Below are positions 1 to 10,899 of a stretch of DNA of 64,000 nt, piece by piece; the stretch's first letter is position 1; every line of letters starts with the position of its first letter. Origin of the DNA: Trichobilharzia regenti (Eukaryota > Platyhelminthes > Trematoda > Strigeidida > Schistosomatidae). Position numbers and translations under genes: made by a program. The notes below the pieces were generated by a model that saw only the letters and a program-made list of their open reading frames with translations, was not told where the DNA came from and made no database searches. The DNA is taken from assembly GCA_944472135.2 (NCBI GenBank), contig OX235264.1:88298319-88362318 (forward strand), in the 5' to 3' direction.

Positions 1-1811
1 CATTCGACAGAATTAAACAGCTGCTCGACCACCAACAAATGACGCTAAAACTACCTGTGCCAGGAAGACAGTTCACAGTGTGCACAGATGCCAGTGACTA
101 CGCTATAGGTGCGGTCCTAAGACAGGACGAGGGAATCGTTGAGTATGCCAGTAGGGTGTTGACCCTCACAGAGAGAAAGTATTCAACGATAGAGAAAGAA
201 TGTTTAGCAATGGTATGGGCAGTCGACAAATGGAGACCTTATTTACTCGGCCGGCGGTTCCACATCGAAACTGATCATAAGCCGCTACAATTTTTGAAGA
301 CAGCGAGAGACCCACGGGGGAAGTTGTCACGGTGGATGTTGCGTCTTCAGGAATACGATTTTACGATCTCACACGTTCCTGGAAGTGAAAATGTCTTGGC
401 AGATTTGTTATCGAGACCAGAAGATGAGTCTGAGTTGCCCGAGGTCGCTTACGGAGTGCATGCAGTAGAACAAGACCCACTAAGACTTGCACGTAGGCAG
501 AGGTTGGACGATACGCTGAATACAGTAATACAGGTGATCACCAACGGAATAGAAGTGGATCAAACTACGGCGAGTAAGGAGCTAACCACACTACTCAGAC
601 AGAGGGATCGACTCAGAGTGAATGCCTACGGGACTCTGACCTGGCGAGAGAACGACGGAAGCTGGCTGGCTGTCATACCTCAATCGTCGCGCCACGACAT
701 GATAGAAGAATGTCACCAGCTAGCGCATACAGGCGTGGCCAGAACGACCGACCTCCTAAGACAAAGTATGTACTGGCCAGGTATGAGAGAAGACGTAGCA
801 AGATACGTACTTGGATGTCCACGGTGCCAGCTGATGAAAGGTGACCGGTATATACGACCACCACTTCAGTCGATTCCAGTTACCGCGATAGGTGACTTGT
901 GGTCCGTAGATGTCATGGGTCCATTTCCTCAGACATCCAATGGTAATCAGTACCTCTTGGTGATGACGGAACACGCGACACGATGGGTAGACGCCGTAGC
1001 AATCCCAGACCAACGTGCAAGAACCGTGACAGATGCAGTAGTTAGACACATTGTTGCAGACCACGGCGTACCGAAGACAATACTGACAGACCAAGGTCCC
1101 TGTTTCGAGAGTGAAGAGTTTACTTCCCGTTTGCAACAGCTGGGCATCAAGAGGATCAGAACGACCCCATACCATCCACAAACGAATGGCCTAACGGAGA
1201 GAAACAACCGTACACTGAAAGAGTGGCTGGCTTCGAAGGGCGGGAACTGGGAAACGGAGCTTCCACTGATTTTACTAACACATCGGGCTACCACTCAGGA
1301 AACAACGAAGAAGTCACCCTTCCAACTGATGTATGGCAGAAAACCACGATTACCGGTACACAATGAGACCTGGCCCATGCACCAAAAGTGGAGTACGACG
1401 AAATTAAAAGCAGAGAGGAAAGAGGCAGTCAAGAATGTAATACGGAAGCAGCGCAGTGATGTCACGAAGTCTCAGATGAAAGAAAGGACGCAGTGCATTA
1501 CTTTTGCAGTCGGGGACCAAGTGAAGTGTAGAGACAGGAGATATACAGTTGGAGGCGGGCTAGGTTCACGGAAACTCCTTCCAAAGTGGGAAGGACCATA
1601 CACAATCACAAAAAGACGGGGTCAAGTATATACCATCCGAAGAGGTGATAAACAGAAACGAGTTAACGCCAGTCAGCTACAAAGATGGGTACAGTGGGAC
1701 AAGCCGGTCAGTAACAATCCTCAACTAGAGGATGTAGCACCCAGAAGGTCGGAACGTCTGCGCACAAAGCTATTTGACGGGGGGACGAGTGTGGTGAGAG
1801 CAGGCTGCTAG
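1..1811 (+). CDS. Ty3/Gypsy retrotransposon pol, 3' part: RNase H and integrase (5' end outside window)
   Basis: An open frame runs from the window edge to a stop at 1811; the first Met is at 39, but the frame is open upstream of it, so this is the C-terminal part of a polyprotein. From that Met: an RNase H domain at about residues 10-130 (first catalytic Asp in CTDASDYAIGAVL, later TDHKPLQFL and NVLADLLSR). Then an integrase zinc-binding module (two His in ECHQLAHTG, Cys pair CPRC) and an integrase core with the D,D,E triad (SVDVMGPFP, ILTDQGPCF, NGLTERNNR). A C-terminal GPY-type motif follows (KWEGPYTI). Domain order RT-RH-IN with GPY is the Ty3/Gypsy pattern. No internal stop is seen, so the copy looks young. 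The stop codon lies 22 bases inside the 3' LTR. Gag, protease and RT lie outside the window. Confidence 0.93.
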   Translation, partial: FDRIKQLLDHQQMTLKLPVPGRQFTVCTDASDYAIGAVLRQDEGIVEYASRVLTLTERKYSTIEKECLAMVWAVDKWRPYLLGRRFHIETDHKPLQFLKTARDPRGKLSRWMLRLQEYDFTISHVPGSENVLADLLSRPEDESELPEVAYGVHAVEQDPLRLARRQRLDDTLNTVIQVITNGIEVDQTTASKELTTLLRQRDRLRVNAYGTLTWRENDGSWLAVIPQSSRHDMIEECHQLAHTGVARTTDLLRQSMYWPGMREDVARYVLGCPRCQLMKGDRYIRPPLQSIPVTAIGDLWSVDVMGPFPQTSNGNQYLLVMTEHATRWVDAVAIPDQRARTVTDAVVRHIVADHGVPKTILTDQGPCFESEEFTSRLQQLGIKRIRTTPYHPQTNGLTERNNRTLKEWLASKGGNWETELPLILLTHRATTQETTKKSPFQLMYGRKPRLPVHNETWPMHQKWSTTKLKAERKEAVKNVIRKQRSDVTKSQMKERTQCITFAVGDQVKCRDRRYTVGGGLGSRKLLPKWEGPYTITKRRGQVYTIRRGDKQKRVNASQLQRWVQWDKPVSNNPQLEDVAPRRSERLRTKLFDGGTSVVRAGC

Positions 1812-2131
1812 CCGATTGGTTGGCACTAATCTACGTTAATGTCTAGGTCACTAATATTGACCGTGAACAAGGCTGTTTCAACAACCAATCACAGCAAACC
1901 TAAATGTGGACAAATATGATTCGCAGATAGATGGCTCTACTTTCCGAGAAATATCGAACACAACCAATCATAAGACTGTGTTTGTCTGCTTAACTTCCGA
2001 GAAACAACCAATCAGAAGACTGCCTTTTTCTGCTTGCATAAGCCTTATTAATGCATATAAAATATATATAAATACGTGTTGATTTTCGTAATAAAACGAT
2101 CTGTTGCCAGCCCTTGTCTTCTGTTGTTACA
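1790..2131 (+). repeat. Ty3/Gypsy 3' LTR
   Basis: This 342-bp LTR starts TGTGGTGAGAGC and ends GTTGTTACA. A purine-rich tract (ACGGGGGGACGAG) lies directly before it, as expected for second-strand priming. An AATAAA-type signal lies near the 3' end. Two related LTRs with the same ends are at 53610-53943 (minus) and 58199-58551 (plus), which fixes the borders independently. The base after it (2132) is the first base of the BEL-like copy A, so this element inserted into copy A. Confidence 0.88.
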
Positions 2132-2232
2132 CTACGATACAATGACATGAGCATGTTACCGTTCGGATTTGAGGATATAGCTGATAGAAGGAAGTCAGCA
2201 AATGAACTCTGCGACGATTTTCCAACCTAGAG

Positions 2233-2690
2233 CGTCAACCTTTGAAGGGTTGTAGGCGTACTGCTGTAAGTCCTACAATTCTTCAAAGGGTAGCGCATCA
2301 ATGAGCAGTCCAATGTGCTTGGTGTGTGATTTTGTACATATGTTCATATTGTATATACTGAATTGATATCATCTGTCATCTAGCTGTTGGTAATCCTGTT
2401 TGTGTCCGAACGACTTCCACCTGGATCATCAACCTGAGAAGGAATGTAGGCGTACTGCTGTAAGTCCTACAGTTCTTCAAGGGTAGTTTGTCGTGCCAGA
2501 ATCCACAACATTTGATGTGTTGATTGTACATGTGTTTGTGTTAAATAATTGTGTGAGTTCCAATTATTGTAATTGTTGGTTAATCTTGTTTGTGTCCGGA
2601 CATTCCACAACTTACAATCGTCAGCCTGAGAAGGGTTGTAGGCGTACTGGTATAAGTCCTGCGATTCTTCAAAGGAATTCCATCGAGACA
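2233..2690 (+). repeat. Three-unit degenerate tandem repeat (unit about 195 bp), copy A
   Basis: A core of the form TTGTAGGCGTACTG followed by a CTGTAAGTCCTAC-like stretch recurs at about 2249, 2445 and 2637, spaced 190-200 bp. The units also share TTTGTGTCCG-type stretches. The same three-unit block is in copies B and D; copy C has one unit. Confidence 0.8.
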
Positions 2691-3352
2691 CGATCTGCGA
2701 GTTTGTTTGTACTGTTTGTATATACGTGTGGTGTGTCCTATCAATTGGTGTTTTTGGGTTCACTGTGTTTACTAGTTGTTTTCGTCCTTTGTTGTATTGC
2801 ATAATCTTGTTAAAACTTTCGTCGTGATTACTTCTGAAGTTGTTTCGAGTCTTCTACATCCGCGAATGAATTGATTGATGTTAAGGACAGCAGATGGGTC
2901 GTATACGCCGGGGGGGCTATTGCTGAGAATGACACGCATACGGAGATAATTGTTAGCTGCGGTCCCACACGCCGGGGAGAAAGAGTGTAAACGACTGAGG
3001 CTCGCATACGTCACCGTTACTAGAACTGAGGCGGAATGAGTGACAAGCGATTGCAGTGGTAATTGGTAGTGAGTAGATAAGAGGATGTGCGAAGAGTATC
3101 ATGAGGTGCTGATATGGTCTTGTTGCGTTATGCAAGAGTCATTCTAGTAATTGGCGATTGTGCTGCAAGAGGATGTGTCAAGAGGGTGCCTTTAACTGGA
3201 AGGCGCAGGTCGTCATCGATGTGCGAGATTGTGCTGTGGGTATGCTTGTGGTGTGTTGGCTTTTCTGTTTGTTCTTCATTTCAGCTCTATCCGTGTGACT
3301 CAGGTTCTCGCACTGGCATCCAAGTCAACGTGTTTTGGTCGTGGGCGGAGAG

Positions 3353-3588
3353 TGTCAATGTAGTTTAAGATTGAACGATCAATTCATGGTTGTTTGCTCA
3401 AACACAACTTCCCCAATTTTCGCGGAGGCATCAATACGACAGTCATCGTCTCATCGGTCGCTGTTCAGAAAGAAGTCAGCAGTAAACCGTCAGAAGTAAT
3501 ATTGTGATTTATTATTGTAATATTTGTTCACAGACCTTAGTCATACGTGATTTATATGTTGGTGTAACAATAAAGAATCCTCGAGTCA
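3353..3588 (+). repeat. BEL/Pao-like LTR, copy A (236 bp)
   Basis: Starts TGTCAATGTAG immediately after the purine tract, has AATAAA near 3570 and ends GAGTCA. Its length and borders equal those of the 5' and 3' LTRs of copy D. The exact 3' border is inferred from the TG...CA rule and the shift to leader sequence. Confidence 0.75.
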
Positions 3589-3712
3589 CCAATTGGTGTT
3601 TTGGTTTTTTCGTCCGTTATTACTAAGCGTTTCTGAGAAACTTCAAGGAACAGCGTGAGCTCGAGCGTAGCAAGAGCTAGGCATTAACGATTTACGAGAC
3701 GTGGCTGACAAA
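3589..3712 (+). mobile_element. Leader of a second, tandem BEL-like element, truncated
   Basis: The sequence after the LTR is the same 5' leader that follows the 5' LTR of copy D (14857-14979 on the other strand), up to GTGGCTGACA, where the two diverge. An LTR followed by a leader instead of host flank means two elements shared this LTR in tandem and the second lost its interior. From 3713 to about 4090 nothing is recognised. Confidence 0.6.
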
Positions 3713-4089
3713 TGTCAAATTGTAGTTGCTGCTTTCCAATGGGCAACCGCAACCTATAATGTTCTATGTGAATGTGTGAGCACTGGTTAACTGCCGGTTT
3801 AAGCTTTGCACCATGCATCCCTCAACCGCTGCTACACGTCACGTTTGAGGTTTGGTCAAGTGTACCGCACACATATAACTTCAGCTGAGGCCTCTGCTTT
3901 GGGTTGCGGTAACGAGTAAAAAGTAATTAAATATGACCATCCTCATGGTTCTTGGGATGAAGAGCCCCATTTGTGTTGCAGTCTATCGAATTTCCATCTA
4001 TGGGAGACGGCCACCGTTTGAATGTGAGATACGAGTTAGCTGCGGTGAAGATATAATTTAACACTTCGTCATTCCCTTGATTTTGGCTC

Positions 4090-4640
4090 TACGTGAAGTA
4101 GTTATTTCCCATGATGCCTGTAGCATAGATGGCACTAAAATCGAAACCAAGTCAAGCATCAAATACCTTGGATTGGTTCTTTCCTCTGACCTTTCATGGT
4201 GATCCCACATCTTTTTAGTCTCTAAGAATATGTTTCGTCCTACCTTCCACATTAAAAAGTTAAAACAATCAGGTATCAACTAACCTTTACTTCTGCAGTT
4301 TGTAAACTCCTGTATTTTACCTGTTGTACTCTATTGCTCTCCATTGATCTTTCCTGGGCTTCTCAAAAAAGACTATATCATATTACGAAGGGTATTAAAT
4401 GCTGTGGGAAGGCTTGTGGTATGCCTCTGCGTGAGCTCGCCAATATTGTAGTCGAGAGACATAAAATCTTGTACAAAATGGGCAAAAGGAGTACCGTCAG
4501 ACCTCCTGCACCCCCTTTATTCACAGCTATCCCCTTGTATCTCATCATGTAGGACGAGAAGTCAATATAAGAAGTTATATGCTCGCACCATTAAAAAGAA
4601 AAATTCTACAATACTCTATTAAGCCTGTATTTTATGTGAT
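4090..4640 (+). pseudogene. CR1/jockey-like LINE reverse transcriptase C-terminal fragment
   Basis: Translation in shifting plus-strand frames gives SIKYLGLVLSSDLSW, then a stretch with ILPVVLYCSPLIFPGLL, then KLYARTIKKK. This is the order of the thumb and C-terminal region of CR1/jockey-type reverse transcriptases. Several stops and frame shifts interrupt it, so it is dead. The 72-codon frame at 4334-4552 is part of it. A mirror copy lies at 10349-10899. Confidence 0.55.
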
Positions 4641-4743
4641 AAAGACACCGTTAGACATGAAACATATAGGTTACTATGCAATTAGCAGTGAATCGACCCT
4701 TTCATCGTTTAATTATAACTTATTTATTTTATTTTAATTGTTA

Positions 4744-5757
4744 AGGACGGAGGGTGGCGCTAGCTGATCAGTGGATATGGTGGTGGTCACTAAGGTGAAT
4801 CACCCCATTCTGCAGGAACAGCAATATGAAATTAGACGGCTAGAGATATTTCTGAGGACTTAGATCTTTATCTTGAAAAAGATAATAATGAACGCCTAGA
4901 CAGATCATGCCTCTGTCTTTAAATATATACCATTCGCTCAGCCTATTGTTGAGATGCGACCACATGGGATCTGCACAGATTTAAATTAACTTGCTATCCA
5001 TTGTCGGATCTTTAAATACCACTTCACAATGTCTTATCTCATTTATTTTCTAATAACGTCTCTACTTGATCCTCATTATATTCCATTAAACCTAACATTT
5101 TATAGCTCTTCATGAATTCGATTCGACTTATTCTATTCCTATTCTCTGTAGGGTACGGTTGTGCACCAAATAGACAAAAAGGCATGAAATAAAAACAACT
5201 GGCTTGAAAATAATTGTATTAAAGCCAAAAGTGGACATCATGATAGTACGAAGTATATGGGTATTATTATACATTGCAAATGAACGTTGTTGGCCTAGGG
5301 ATTGTTTACTTTTCCATGCTGTTTCCTATATAAATGTATTTAATAATGATATATTGCACTTACTCAATTTATTACACTTTAATGATTCACCTTAGCACTT
5401 TTACTTTTCTAAAACAGCTTTCAATCCCTTGTAAACGTTGTACTTACCTCAATATTGGTTGGTTATCGTATGCCGACAACCACGGAATGAAAGCGAAACG
5501 AAGTCGATTTTCCCGTGCAACCAGGGGGACAACTGTACAATTCAACAACTATACGGCCTGGTTCAGACAATGAGTGTAATTATATATATATATCAAATAT
5601 TTAACTGTTGAAACATTACAAACCTGTAGGCAATCTACGATTTGACATTATAGCATACTTGACCGTGCCTGCAAAAATGGCATGCATTTTCATGTACATT
5701 TAAGTTTATATGAAAATATAAAATTATTACTATTATTATTGTTAATGTCCAGGTTTA
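4744..5757 (+). repeat. 1-kb non-coding dispersed repeat, copy 1
   Basis: It begins GGAGGGTGGCGCTAGC and runs to a (ATT)n-like tail near 5757. Four copies lie in the window: this one, 9232-10245 (mirror arm), 16215-17215 and 50125-52195 (split by an insertion). No long frame is conserved, and short frames such as 5334-5573 carry no family signal. The ATT-rich tail suggests a non-LTR mode of spread, but no family is recognised. Confidence 0.8.
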
Positions 5758-5944
5758 ACTACACTGGACTTCACCCTGTCCATAGAAGATTTTCACGAAC
5801 TATGCGTAAAAACCAAAACAAAAAAAGCAGAACACATATTGGTGGCTATAGAACCGATTATTTTTGCACTAACACAAAGCCAACCATTATTTCATTCAAG
5901 TGTTGGTTATTGTAAACAAAGTTTCTGATAGCTTTTTCTCTACC

Positions 5945-6061
5945 AACGAAAAGAGAGCGATGAAATGGTGATTAACATATTGATGGCTCCCGCGAAAAAT
6001 ATGGAGTTGGGTTTGAGCAAACAACCATGAATTGATCGTTCAATCTTAAACTACATTGACA
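5945..6061 (-). repeat. Variant BEL-like LTR start, copy B
   Basis: On the minus strand TGTCAATGTAG follows a GCCGGGGAC tract. The first 70 or so bases match the LTR of copies A and D; then the sequence departs. This is a second LTR subfamily, and its 3' end is not resolved here (it may reach about 5780). The mirror copy starts at 8928. Confidence 0.55.
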
Positions 6062-7842
6062 GTCCCCGGCAAAAAAAACGTATCCATCCCTTTTCCCATC
6101 ACGACCAATACACGTTGACTTGGATGCCAGTGCGAGAACCTGAGTCACACGGATAGAGCTGAAATGAAGAACAAACAGAAAAGCCAACACACCACAAGCA
6201 TACCCACAGCACAATCTCACACATCGATGACGACCTGCGCCTTCCAGTTAAAGGCACCCTCTTGACACATCCTCTTGCAGCACAATCGCCAATTACTAGA
6301 ATGACTCTTGCATAACGCAACAAGACCATATCAGCACCTCATGATACTCTTCGCACATCCTCTTATCTACTCACTACCAATTACCACTGCAATCGCTTGT
6401 CACTCATTCCGCCTCAGTTCTAGTAACGGTGACGTATGCGAGCCTCAGTCGTTTACACTCTTTCTCCCCGGCGTGTGGGACCGCAGCTAACAATTATCTC
6501 CGTATGCGTGTCATTCTCAGCAATAGCCTCCCCGGCGTATACGACCCATCTGCTGTCCTTAACATCAATCAATTCATTCGCGGATGTAGAAGACTCGAAA
6601 CAACTTCAGAAGTAATCACGACGAAAGTTTTAACAAGATTATGCAATACAACAAAGGACGAAAACAACTAGTAAACACAGTGAACCCAAAAACACCAATT
6701 GATAGGACACACCACACGTATATACAAACAGTACAAACAAACTCGCAGATCGTGTCTCGATGGAATTCCTTTGAAGAATCGCAGGACTTATACCAGTACG
6801 CCTACAACCCTTCTCAGGCTGACGATTGTAAGTTGTGGAATGTCCGGACACAAACAAGATTAACCAACAATTACAATAATTGGAACTCACACAATTATTT
6901 AACACAAACACATGTACAATCAACACATCAAATGTTGTGGATTCTGGCACGACAAACTACCTTTGAAGAACTGTAGGACTTACAGCAGTACGCCTACATT
7001 CCTTCTCAGGTTGATGATCCAGGTGGAAGTCGTTCGGACACAAACAGGATTACCAACAGCTAGATGACAGATGATATCAATTCAGTATATACAATATGAA
7101 CATATGTACAAAATCACACACCAAGCACATTGGACTGCTCATTGATGCGCTACCCTTTGAAGAATTGTAGGACTTACAGCAGTACGCCTACAACCCTTCA
7201 AAGGTTGACGCTCTAGGTTGGAAAATCGTCGCAGAGTTCATTTGCTGACTTCCTTCTATCAGCTATATCCTCAAATCCGAACGGTAACATGCTCATGTCA
7301 TTGTATCGTAGAATATAGATGACGAACAAACATAAGACATATCTGGTCAACCAAGCGTAGGCGCAGAGCAATTTACACCAAAGATAATAGCATTCAAACA
7401 GCAACTTGAAACCAGAAATGCCTTTATTCGTGCAAGTCAATTTAAAAATTACTCTCTCGTTTCCACTTGGCTTATCCTCACTAAACTGAGCAATATCTTT
7501 CGTTTTTCCAAACGCACCAATACTATCATAGTCATTGCACAAGATACTTGAGTTGATGGGCGTCTGTTTCATTGTGAATGACAACACCAACGACCACTGA
7601 TTGATACCAGTTGATGAACTTAGCGGTGGATCAGAAGCTGTTGTTGTTCGGCTTTCAGAAATTTGTCTAACTGCAAGATTACCACCACTGCTGTCTTTCA
7701 CTACTAGTTCGGGTTTGGCACTATCATCTGATGATAGTTGGGTTAAACACTGATCAATTACGCTGACGTTCTCACAAGCATCCATTACTTCAGCAACTGC
7801 ATCTGCATTCAATTCTACTTCACGTTGTAGTATCTTGTGCAA
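6061..7842 (-). mobile_element. BEL/Pao-like element copy B, gag end and 3' region
   Basis: Minus-strand copy with the end of the gag-like frame (7213-7842), the three-unit tandem repeat (about 6780-7205) and the 3' region up to the variant LTR. Its upstream side stops abruptly at about 7828, where the opposed copy C begins. The gag end has a base-count change relative to copy D, so the frame runs on beyond the copy D stop into a hydrophobic stretch. Confidence 0.75.
7213..7842 (-). pseudogene. Gag-like C-terminal fragment of BEL copy B
   Basis: This 209-codon frame matches the last part of the 603-codon frame of copy D (shared ELNADAVAEVMDAC and SDPPLSSSTGINQW). Near 7505 it has one more base than copies C and D (CGTTTTTCCAAACGC versus CGTCTTTCAAACGC). 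This shifts it into DIAQFSEDKPSGNE and a Leu/Tyr/Cys-rich hydrophobic stretch. Which of the two frames is ancestral is not clear. Confidence 0.6.
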
Positions 7843-8928
7843 TGACTATGATAGTATTGGTGCGTTTGAAAGACGAAAGATATTGCTCAGTTTAGTGAGG
7901 ATAAGCCAAGTGGAAACGAGAGAGTAATTTTCAAATTGACTTGCACGAATAAAGGCATTTCTGGTTTCAAGTTACTGTTTGAATGCTATTATCTTTGGTG
8001 TAAATTGCTCTGCGCCTACGCTTGGTTGACCAGATAGGTCTTATGTTTGTTCGTCATCTATATTCTACGATACAATGACATGAGCGTGTTACCGTTCGGA
8101 TTTGAGGATATAGCTGATAGAAGGAAGTCAGCAAATGAACTCTGCGACGATTTTCCAACCTAGAGCGTCAACCTTTGAAGGGTTGTAGGCGTACTGGTAT
8201 AAGTCCTGCGATTCTTCAAAGGAATTCCATCGAGACACGATCTGCGGGTTTGTTTGTACTGTTTGTATATACGTGTGGTGTGTCCTATCAATTGGTGTTT
8301 TTGGGTTCACTGTGTTTACTAGTTGTTTTCGTCCTTTGTTGTATTGCATAATCTTGTTAAAACTTTCGTCGTGATTACTTCTGAAGTTGTTTCGAGTCTT
8401 CTACATCCGCGAATGAATTGATTGATGTTAAGGACAGCAGATGGGTCGTATACGCCGGGGAGGCTACTGCTGAGAATGTCACGCATACGGAGATAATTGT
8501 TAGCTGCGGTCCCACACGCCGGGGAGAAAGAGTGTAAACGACTGAGGCTCGCATACGTCACCGTTACTAGAACTGAGGCGGAATGAGTGACAAGCGATTG
8601 CAGTGGTAATTGGTAGTGAGTAGATAAGAGGATGTGCGAAGAGTATCATGAGGTGCTGATATGGTCTTGTTGCGTTATGCAAGAGTCATTCTAGTAATTG
8701 GCGATTGTGCTGCAAGAGGATGTGTCAAGAGGGTGCCTTTAACTGGAAGGCGCAGGTCGTCATCGATGTGCGAGATTGTGCTGTGGGTATGCTTGTGGTG
8801 TGTTGGCTTTTCTGTTTGTTCTTCATTTCAGCTCTATCCGTGTGACTCAGGTTCTCGCACTGGCATCCAGGTCAACGTGTATTGGTCGTGATGGGAAAAG
8901 GGATGGATACGTTTTTTTGCCGGGGACT
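7829..8928 (+). mobile_element. BEL/Pao-like element copy C, 3' region
   Basis: Plus-strand mirror of copy B, beginning within the gag end and running to the variant LTR start at 8928. The tandem-repeat block is reduced to one unit (about 8166-8215). At five sites between 7855 and 8095 it agrees with copy D and not with its palindromic partner B. Confidence 0.75.
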
Positions 8929-9231
8929 GTCAATGTAGTTTAAGATTGAACGATCAATTCATGGTTGTTTGCTCAAACCCAACTCCATATTTTTCGCGGG
9001 AGCCATCAATATGTTAATCACCATTTCATCGCTCTCTTTTCGTTGGTAGAGAAAAAGCTATCAGAAACTTTGTTTACAATAACCAACACTTGAATGAAAT
9101 AATGGTTGGCTTTGTGTTAGTGCAAAAATAATCGGTTCTATAGCCACCAATATGTGTTCTGCTTTTTTTGTTTTGGTTTTTACGCATAGTTCGTGAAAAT
9201 CTTCTATGGACAGGGTGAAGTCCAGTGTAGT

Positions 9232-10245
9232 TAAACCTGGACATTAACAATAATAATAGTAATAATTTTATATTTTCATATAAACATAAATGTACATGAA
9301 AATGCATGCCATTTTTGCAGGCACGGTCAAGTATGCTATAATGTCAAATCGTAGATTGCCTACAGGTTTGTAATGTTTCAACAGTTAAATATTTGATATA
9401 TATATATAATTACACTCATTGTCTGAACCAGGCCGTACAGTTGTTGAATTGTACAGTTGTCCCCCTGGTTGCACGGGAAAATCGACTTCGTTTCGCTTTC
9501 ATTCCGTGGTTGTCGGCATACGATAACCAACCAATATTGAGGTAAGTACAACGTTTACAAGGGATTGAAAGCTGTTTTAGAAAAGTAAAAGTGCTAAGGT
9601 GAATCATTAAAGTGTAATAAATTGAGTAAGTGCAATATATCATTATTAAATACATTTATATAGGAAACAGCATGGAAAAGTAAACAATCCCTAGGCCAAC
9701 AACGTTCATTTGCAATGTATAATAATACCCATATACTTCGTACTATCATGATGTCCACTTTTGGCTTTAATACAATTATTTTCAAGCCAGTTGTTTTTAT
9801 TTCATGCCTTTTTGTCTATTTGGTGCACAACCGTACCCTACAGAGAATAGGAATAGAATAAGTCGAATCGAATTCATGAAGAGCTATAAAATGTTAGGTT
9901 TAATGGAATATAATGAGGATCAAGTAGAGACGTTATTAGAAAATAAATGAGATAAGACATTGTGAAGTGGTATTTAAAGATCCGACAATGGATAGCAAGT
10001 TAATTTAAATCTGTGCAGATCCCATGTGGTCGCATCTCAACAATAGGCTGAGCGAATGGTATATATTTAAAGACAGAGGCATGATCTGTCTAGGCGTTCA
10101 TTATTATCTTTTTCAAGATAAAGATCTAAGTCCTCAGAAATATCTCTAGCCGTCTAATTTCATATTGCTGTTCCTGCAGAATGGGGTGATTCACCTTAGT
10201 GACCACCACCATATCCACTGATCAGCTAGCGCCACCCTCCGTCCT
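9232..10245 (-). repeat. 1-kb non-coding dispersed repeat, copy 2 (mirror of copy 1)
   Basis: Reverse complement of 4744-5757 within the right palindrome arm, with only isolated differences (for example at 9435). Confidence 0.85.
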
Positions 10246-10348
10246 TAACAATTAAAATAAAATAAATAAGTTATAATTAAACGATGAAAGGGTCGATTCA
10301 CTGCTAATTGCATAGTAACCTATATGTTTCATGTCTAACGGTGTCTTT

Positions 10349-10899
10349 ATCACATAAAATACAGGCTTAATAGAGTATTGTAGAATTTTTCTTTTTAATG
10401 GTGCGAGCATATAACTTCTTATATTGACTTCTCGTCCTACATGATGAGATACAAGGGGATAGCTGTGAATAAAGGGGGTGCAGGAGGTCTGACGGTACTC
10501 CTTTTGCCCATTTTGTACAAGATTTTATGTCTCTCGACTACAATATTGGCGAGCTCACGCAGAGGCATACCACAAGCCTTCCCACAGCATTTAATACCCT
10601 TCGTAATATGATATAGTCTTTTTTGAGAAGCCCAGGAAAGATCAATGGAGAGCAATAGAGTACAACAGGTAAAATACAGGAGTTTACAAACTGCAGAAGT
10701 AAAGGTTAGTTGATACCTGATTGTTTTAACTTTTTAATGTGGAAGGTAGGACGAAACATATTCTTAGAGACTAAAAAGATGTGGGATCACCATGAAAGGT
10801 CAGAGGAAAGAACCAATCCAAGGTATTTGATGCTTGACTTGGTTTCGATTTTAGTGCCATCTATGCTACAGGCATCATGGGAAATAACTACTTCACGTA
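10349..10899 (-). pseudogene. CR1/jockey-like LINE fragment, mirror copy
   Basis: Reverse complement of 4090-4640, with the same stops and frame shifts. Confidence 0.55.

Larger units (their letters stand above)
2132..3588 (+). mobile_element. BEL/Pao-like element copy A, 3' part with 3' LTR
   Basis: This is the 3' untranslated region plus 3' LTR of the element seen more fully as copy D (11401-15215, opposite strand). It begins abruptly at the Gypsy insertion. It contains three degenerate units of an internal tandem repeat and ends with a purine-rich tract (GGGCGGAGAG) directly before an LTR at 3353-3588. Short open frames here (for example 2467-2802 minus, 3114-3368 plus) recur in all copies and look like chance frames, not genes. 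Confidence 0.75.
2132..7548 (+). repeat. Left arm of a giant inverted repeat (palindrome)
   Basis: The arm is the reverse complement of 7829-12857. Positions pair so that their coordinates sum to about 14989 over the outer part. Inside the tandem-repeat block the sum becomes about 15377, because the right arm lacks some 387 bp there. Frames on one arm reappear on the other with only scattered single-base differences. The outer boundary coincides with the end of the Gypsy LTR, so the arm may continue to the left of that insertion, outside the window. Confidence 0.93.

Noticed and set aside
2233..2690. Possible CRISPR-like array
   Set aside because: Units of about 195 bp, only three, degenerate, and inside a retrotransposon 3' region of a eukaryote.
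2467..3368. Open frames of 60-111 codons repeated in all BEL copies
   Set aside because: They overlap on both strands, cover tandem repeats and LTR borders, and show no domain; repetition comes from the element copies, not from coding constraint.
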